NCBI RefSeq assembly: GCF_965196975.1
Contig: NZ_OZ239981.1
Location: 930,001 to 994,000, forward strand
Source of the DNA: Endozoicomonas sp965196975
Lineage (GTDB): Bacteria; Pseudomonadota; Gammaproteobacteria; Pseudomonadales; Endozoicomonadaceae
Direction of reading: 5' to 3'
DNA: 64,000 bases
Both the position numbers and the translations under genes were made by a program. This document shows, piece by piece, positions 60,472 through 64,000 of the stretch (the first letter of the stretch is position 1; each line of letters starts with the position of its first letter). The notes under the pieces are model-generated. The model worked only from the letters and a program-made list of their open reading frames with translations, ran no database searches and was not told where the DNA came from.

Positions 60472-61773
60472 TTAAGACTGAAAAGCGGGGGGGGGGGGGG
60501 GAGAAATGGATGTTGATCCAACCTCATTATTCTTAGCTATATTTGATTCTTTTATAAGGGCAGTAGCTTGCTTACCAGCGATTCGTGCTTGTTCTCTATC
60601 ACCGGTATTCTTCAAAACTTCATAGTAAGCCTTCTGGTAAGCCTTCCGTTTCTCGGACTGTGCCCAAGCTTGTTTGGAAGCCTTCCCTTTCTCGGACTGT
60701 GCCCAAGCTTGTTTGGAAGCCTTCCGTTTCTCGGACTGTGCGTAAGCCTTCTGGTAAGCCTTCCGTTTCTCGGACTGTGCGTAAGCCTTCCCTTTCTCGG
60801 ACTGTGCCCAAGCTTGTTTGGAAGCCTTCCGTTTCTCGGACTGTGCGTAAGCCTTCCGTTTCTCGGACTGTGCGTAAGCCTTCCCTTTCTCGGACTGTGC
60901 CCAAGCTTGTTTGGAAGCCTTCCGTTTCTCGGACTGTGCGTAAGCCTTCCCTTTCTCGGACTGTGCCCAAGCTTGTTTGGAAGCCTTCCCTTTCTCGGAC
61001 TGTGCCCAAGCTTGTTTGGAAGCCTTCCCTTTCTCGGACTGTGCCCAAGCTTGTTTGGAAGCCTTCCGTTTCTCGGACTGTGCGTAAGCCTTCTGGTAAG
61101 CCTTCCGTTTCTCGGACTGTGCGTAAGCCTTCTGATAAGCCTTCCCTTTCTCGGACTGTGCCCAAGCTTGTTTGGAAGCCTTCCGTTTCTCGGACTGTGC
61201 GTAAGCCTTCTGGGAAGCCTCTCCGGGCGTGATGGTCAGGGGTTCACTAATGACAATTGATTCATGTCTTTCAATTTCAGCAGTTGCATTTGTAACTTGC
61301 TGCTGAATGCCTGTATTTAACGGACTAATTATAGCAACTGGCCGCGATGATGACTGAGAAAAATTAACAGATGTTTTTCCACAGGACTCATCTTGAGGAG
61401 GGGAGGATATATCGGTAGGTGCATTCAGTTCCGTATATCTTAACTCATCTGATGATGTTTCATTTGGACCTGAATACCTATCTAGCCCATCAAGTGGAAT
61501 ATCAGCTAAATTATCACCTGAAATAAAATTACTATCTAATGTAGAAGGTCCAACAACATATTGATTCAATGGATTAACAGAGTAAGCATTATTTTGGACT
61601 GCATCAGGTTGACTAACATAAGCGGGTGAAGGAGGTTCAAGAGTCTGCACAGAAAAACCAGACATACACGGCTGTGAACCAAAAGCCACAGATGGGTCAA
61701 AAGATGCTTCTTCTAACTCCTGAAGATAGGAAAAATCAGGAACGAAATTTGAATCTAAGTTAAACCTGTCCAT
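60472..61773 (-). CDS. Repeat-rich cargo protein, copy 2
   Basis: A 433-aa allele of the protein at 55834-57186. The 188 N-terminal and 57 C-terminal residues are identical. The repeat part has 16 units instead of 17, in a different order: more KASKQAW units in a row, one extra 9-residue unit, no AYHKAY units. The flanks show no change, so the array evolves far faster than its surroundings. Confidence 0.75.
   Translation of the reverse strand: MDRFNLDSNFVPDFSYLQELEEASFDPSVAFGSQPCMSGFSVQTLEPPSPAYVSQPDAVQNNAYSVNPLNQYVVGPSTLDSNFISGDNLADIPLDGLDRYSGPNETSSDELRYTELNAPTDISSPPQDESCGKTSVNFSQSSSRPVAIISPLNTGIQQQVTNATAEIERHESIVISEPLTITPGEASQKAYAQSEKRKASKQAWAQSEKGKAYQKAYAQSEKRKAYQKAYAQSEKRKASKQAWAQSEKGKASKQAWAQSEKGKASKQAWAQSEKGKAYAQSEKRKASKQAWAQSEKGKAYAQSEKRKAYAQSEKRKASKQAWAQSEKGKAYAQSEKRKAYQKAYAQSEKRKASKQAWAQSEKGKASKQAWAQSEKRKAYQKAYYEVLKNTGDREQARIAGKQATALIKESNIAKNNEVGSTSISPPPPPAFQS
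60487..60501 (-). repeat. Poly-G/C tract of 15 bases near the 3' end of the cargo gene, copy 2
   Basis: Same tract and length as in copy 1 (55849-55863), within the proline codons before the stop of the leftward cargo gene. Confidence 0.85.
60646..61209 (-). repeat. Coding minisatellite of the cargo gene, copy 2
   Basis: A 564-bp in-frame array with 16 AQSEK units (twelve of 13 residues, four of 9). It is 51 bp (17 residues) shorter than in copy 1, which equals one 13-residue unit plus a 13-to-9 change. Confidence 0.93.
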
Positions 61774-61851
61774 TGAATTATTGAATTATTGAATTATTGA
61801 ATTATTGAATTATTGAATTATTGAATTATTGAATTATTGAATTATTGAATT
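61772..61851 (-). repeat. 8-bp tandem repeat at the cargo gene start, copy 2 (10 units)
   Basis: Ten ATTGAATT units, twice the number in copy 1, again with the leftward ATG (61773-61771) inside the first unit. The 40-bp gain moves any upstream promoter by about four helical turns relative to the start. Confidence 0.92.
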
Positions 61852-61936
61852 ACAGCTTAAGACCACGCTTTCTTATAAAAGTTCCTCCCTTCACAACTCA
61901 TTCACTATTTATGTCAACCAAGCATAAGGATTTGCT

Positions 61937-62540
61937 ATGGCTATTACTAATAGCGATGTAAAACTCTTCGAAAGCCAGCGCCTCACCGATGAGGAAGACG
62001 GTGGCGGTCGGGTAACTGGTAACGAGGTCATTGATGGCAACGTCAATAATCTCTTTCAGGATATTTCCCGGATCGACCGAACCATTGGTGATGTTGCCCT
62101 GCGTAAGGCGTTTATCGGGATCAGCACCGATAACAATGACATTTATCTCGGCAGTCATTTGATCCTGACCGAGCCTCCCAAGGATAAGAATGTCTCGGTG
62201 TTGCTGTTCAATACCGACAGTCAGACCGATGAGCGTTTGGATGCCAGAGACAGAATAGAAAGTTATGTGGTTCCCGGTATCAAAGCATCATGGGAATTGG
62301 TCGGCGATCAGCTGGAAGGCCAGCGTGCCATTGTCGGCTATCAGCGTGAGGAATGGGCGGTGCCTGAAATTGGCGAGGTCTATAAGCTCACCACTCCCGA
62401 TGGCTTAACCAGCCAGTTTATCCGTATTACTGCCGTTGATCATTCGGTGGTTACGTTTACCTATCACAACGGTACAGAGTATGTGGACTTTAACCGGCGC
62501 AAGGTAGAAATGGAGATCAGTGCGCCGCTAATAACCACCT
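61937..62540 (+). pseudogene. Tail protein gene, second copy, truncated by IS66-type element
   Basis: The first 201 codons match the start of the chimeric gene at 57310 (through SAPLITT). The reading frame then enters the IS and stops at 62578 after 12 unrelated residues. The normal continuation (FVGAQPVPGEP) is visible in the first copy. The remainder of the gene, if it survives, lies beyond the element outside the window. Confidence 0.88.
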
Positions 62541-64000
62541 GTAACTATTCAGCACCCAGCAAAGGCGTATTGTTGTAATTTCGAACCGCTTTAAGAAGCG
62601 CCTGAAATATGTTCAACCCCTGCTTTTTAGCAGATGATAAATAGCTTCGGATTCGGGTAAACATGGTACCTCCGTCTTCGCTTCTGAAGCAGCCTGAGAT
62701 CTTCTGCTTAAGTTTGGCCATCCTGGCATCACGTTCACTGCCATTGTTATCGAAGGGAATTGAAAAGTCCGACATGAAGCGCAACGTTTCAACCTTAAAC
62801 TCAATAAGCCTTTTGAACAGGTTGTAGGCCTTGGTATTCCTGACCTTCTTACGTCCAAGCACCTGTCGTTGTTTTTCCATATAAGCGGTTTCCTTCGTGA
62901 GAGCCCTTTGAAGGATTTGGTCGTATATCGTCTCAATGCGAAGCTGTATTGCACCAGGCATTTGAGTCAGACCGGCTGCTTTGTATTTCTTGCAGAAGTG
63001 CCAGGAGAGCGTAAGCAATTTCATCAGCCGCAGAGCCAGCTTATTCGCATCCCTATCGACAACTCCCTGAAGCTCTCTCAGATGATGGGCATTACAAAGC
63101 ACATGCACTGCCGCATAGGCAAAGTAGGACTTCCAATGATCGTGAACCAGAATGCCTGCAAAAGTCAGCAGGATGCCCATTGCATCCATTGCTTCACAAC
63201 CTCGCCTTTCTGAGAGGTAGTAAAGCGTCCATTGGTCATCTCGCATAATGTGTAACCACCACAGTGAACCGTCAACCCGCATGCCAGTTTCATCCGCTCC
63301 TGCAACCGGACTTTCTTGTAAAGCATCGCGGATACTCTGCTCAGTAGAGGCCAGGTTCTCATGGGTATAGGCAACAAAATTGGCAACAGAGCCTGCGCTG
63401 ACACTCATGCAATAAATAGTATTGAAATACTCAGACACCCGGTGATATGGGATGAAGTGATACTGGTTTAAATGAACAGCCATTGCCTGAGTCACTTCTC
63501 CGTATTGAGCAGCGGCTTTCACTCCTTGGGGAAACTCAGCGGTGTTCCGTTTACCACAAGGACATACTTTAACGTCTGCCCAGTACGCGGTAACTTCAAA
63601 TTCTCCGGGTCTACCTGGATCAAAAACCTGTCGCTCAATGTATTTGGTGGGTTTAATATCGATAAGCGAAGACTGGCAACAGCAACATTTTTCAACCTTC
63701 AGATGCCTGACATAATCGGGTAAGGCGACACGTCTCAAACAAGAGCCTTGATGACCTTTCTGGCCACCTGGTTTATTGCCTGAAGATGGTCTAAGGCTTT
63801 TGGGGTTCGGTGTTTCCTGTGAGGAGCAGGGGGCTTCTTTGGAAGATGTATCACCTTTATCACTCCCTTTTTTACTGGGCTTTTGATAACCATCTGACGA
63901 TGGTGGCTTACTACTGTTTTGACTGTTTTTATTAACCCTTTCTTCCAGTTCGCTGCAACGTTCCCGTAAAAGCGCATTCTCGGTCCGAAGCTCTTCATTC
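62541..64000 (-). mobile_element. IS66-family element, copy 2 (cut by the window edge)
   Basis: The element begins with the same 17-bp inverted repeat (GTAACTATTCAGCACCC). Its visible 1460 bp match copy 1 at 39996 without a difference I could find, in the same orientation. The left target flank is AACCACCT (62533-62540). The right end is outside the window, so its duplication cannot be checked. Confidence 0.93.
62545..64000 (-). CDS. IS66-family transposase, copy 2 (partial)
   Basis: The same transposase as at 40000-41505, lacking about its first 16 residues because the window ends. The frame is open through the edge; an internal start at 63738 is only an artefact of the cut. It contains the SSKPPSSDG and VAGADETG signatures as in copy 1. 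Confidence 0.93.
   Translation of the reverse strand, partial: NEELRTENALLRERCSELEERVNKNSQNSSKPPSSDGYQKPSKKGSDKGDTSSKEAPCSSQETPNPKSLRPSSGNKPGGQKGHQGSCLRRVALPDYVRHLKVEKCCCCQSSLIDIKPTKYIERQVFDPGRPGEFEVTAYWADVKVCPCGKRNTAEFPQGVKAAAQYGEVTQAMAVHLNQYHFIPYHRVSEYFNTIYCMSVSAGSVANFVAYTHENLASTEQSIRDALQESPVAGADETGMRVDGSLWWLHIMRDDQWTLYYLSERRGCEAMDAMGILLTFAGILVHDHWKSYFAYAAVHVLCNAHHLRELQGVVDRDANKLALRLMKLLTLSWHFCKKYKAAGLTQMPGAIQLRIETIYDQILQRALTKETAYMEKQRQVLGRKKVRNTKAYNLFKRLIEFKVETLRFMSDFSIPFDNNGSERDARMAKLKQKISGCFRSEDGGTMFTRIRSYLSSAKKQGLNIFQALLKAVRNYNNTPLLGAE

Larger units (their letters stand above)
53622..62540. repeat. Tandem duplication of about 4.6 kb in the tail module
   Basis: Segment 53622-58259 is followed by a second copy from 58260 to 62540, where the second IS66-type element cuts it. 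The offset is 4638 bp at the tape measure, tail and cargo genes, and 4627 bp at the last tail gene. The difference is explained by repeat changes inside the cargo gene (51 bp fewer) and its leader (40 bp more). The first 170 bases of the two copies differ at about 15 sites; beyond 53794/58432 I see no difference outside the repeats. The duplication produces the chimeric gene at 57310. Confidence 0.92.

Overview
The window looks like a chromosome segment from a marine gammaproteobacterium of the Oceanospirillales. Endozoicomonas or a close relative is my best inference, from the sucABCD/lpd block, a complete type II secretion cluster, and heavy IS and prophage load. That name comes from gene content only; no 16S or marker gene is present.

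Region 1 (1-8.2 kb) is core metabolism: sucA, sucB, lpdA, sucC and sucD on the + strand, closed by a bidirectional terminator. Region 2 (8.3-22.5 kb) concerns secretion and envelope. It holds a secreted metzincin-type zinc protease, a UbiA/MenA-type prenyltransferase, and a type II secretion system split into a leftward gspC-gspD unit and a rightward gspEFGHIJKLM unit. The protease has a signal peptide and sits beside the system, so it is a plausible substrate. Region 3 (22.5-26 kb) holds tRNA-Val(UAC) and tRNA-Asp(GUC) with promoter and terminator, an IS1182-family element in a CTAG target, a SYLF-type lipoprotein and a DUF6398 gene.

Region 4 (about 26 kb to the right edge) is a lambda-like (siphovirus) prophage. 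It opens with a leftward integration module (HTH protein, large serine recombinase, DUF2924 protein, small ORF). Opposite it is an unrecognised two-gene operon behind a textbook LexA/SOS box. An early/replication module follows: HTH protein downstream of four phased 11-bp repeats, P-loop NTPase, SSB-like protein, a split primase-helicase, and a cluster of TTTCCAR repeats that may be an origin. Then come a DUF6362 regulator, a ParB-methyltransferase fusion, lysis genes (amidase, 3TM holin), and small leftward genes (DUF3489, DUF6900, and a gene broken by an IS66-type element). The packaging/head/tail module runs rightward: Nu1-like small terminase, a GpA-type large terminase carrying a class 3 intein, gpW-like protein, portal, ClpP-like protease, decoration protein, capsid, joining proteins, tail tube, tape measure and further tail genes.

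The tail module is rearranged. About 4.6 kb is tandemly duplicated, which fuses a tail gene in frame to the C-terminal half of the tape measure. A second copy of the IS66-type element truncates the second copy of that tail gene and runs off the window. Each duplicate contains a leftward cargo gene with three kinds of unstable repeat: an 8-bp repeat touching the start codon (5 versus 10 units), a 13/9-residue coding minisatellite in different order in the two copies, and a 15-bp poly-C tract just before the stop. With the intein and the SOS-linked operon, this is the most unusual content of the window.
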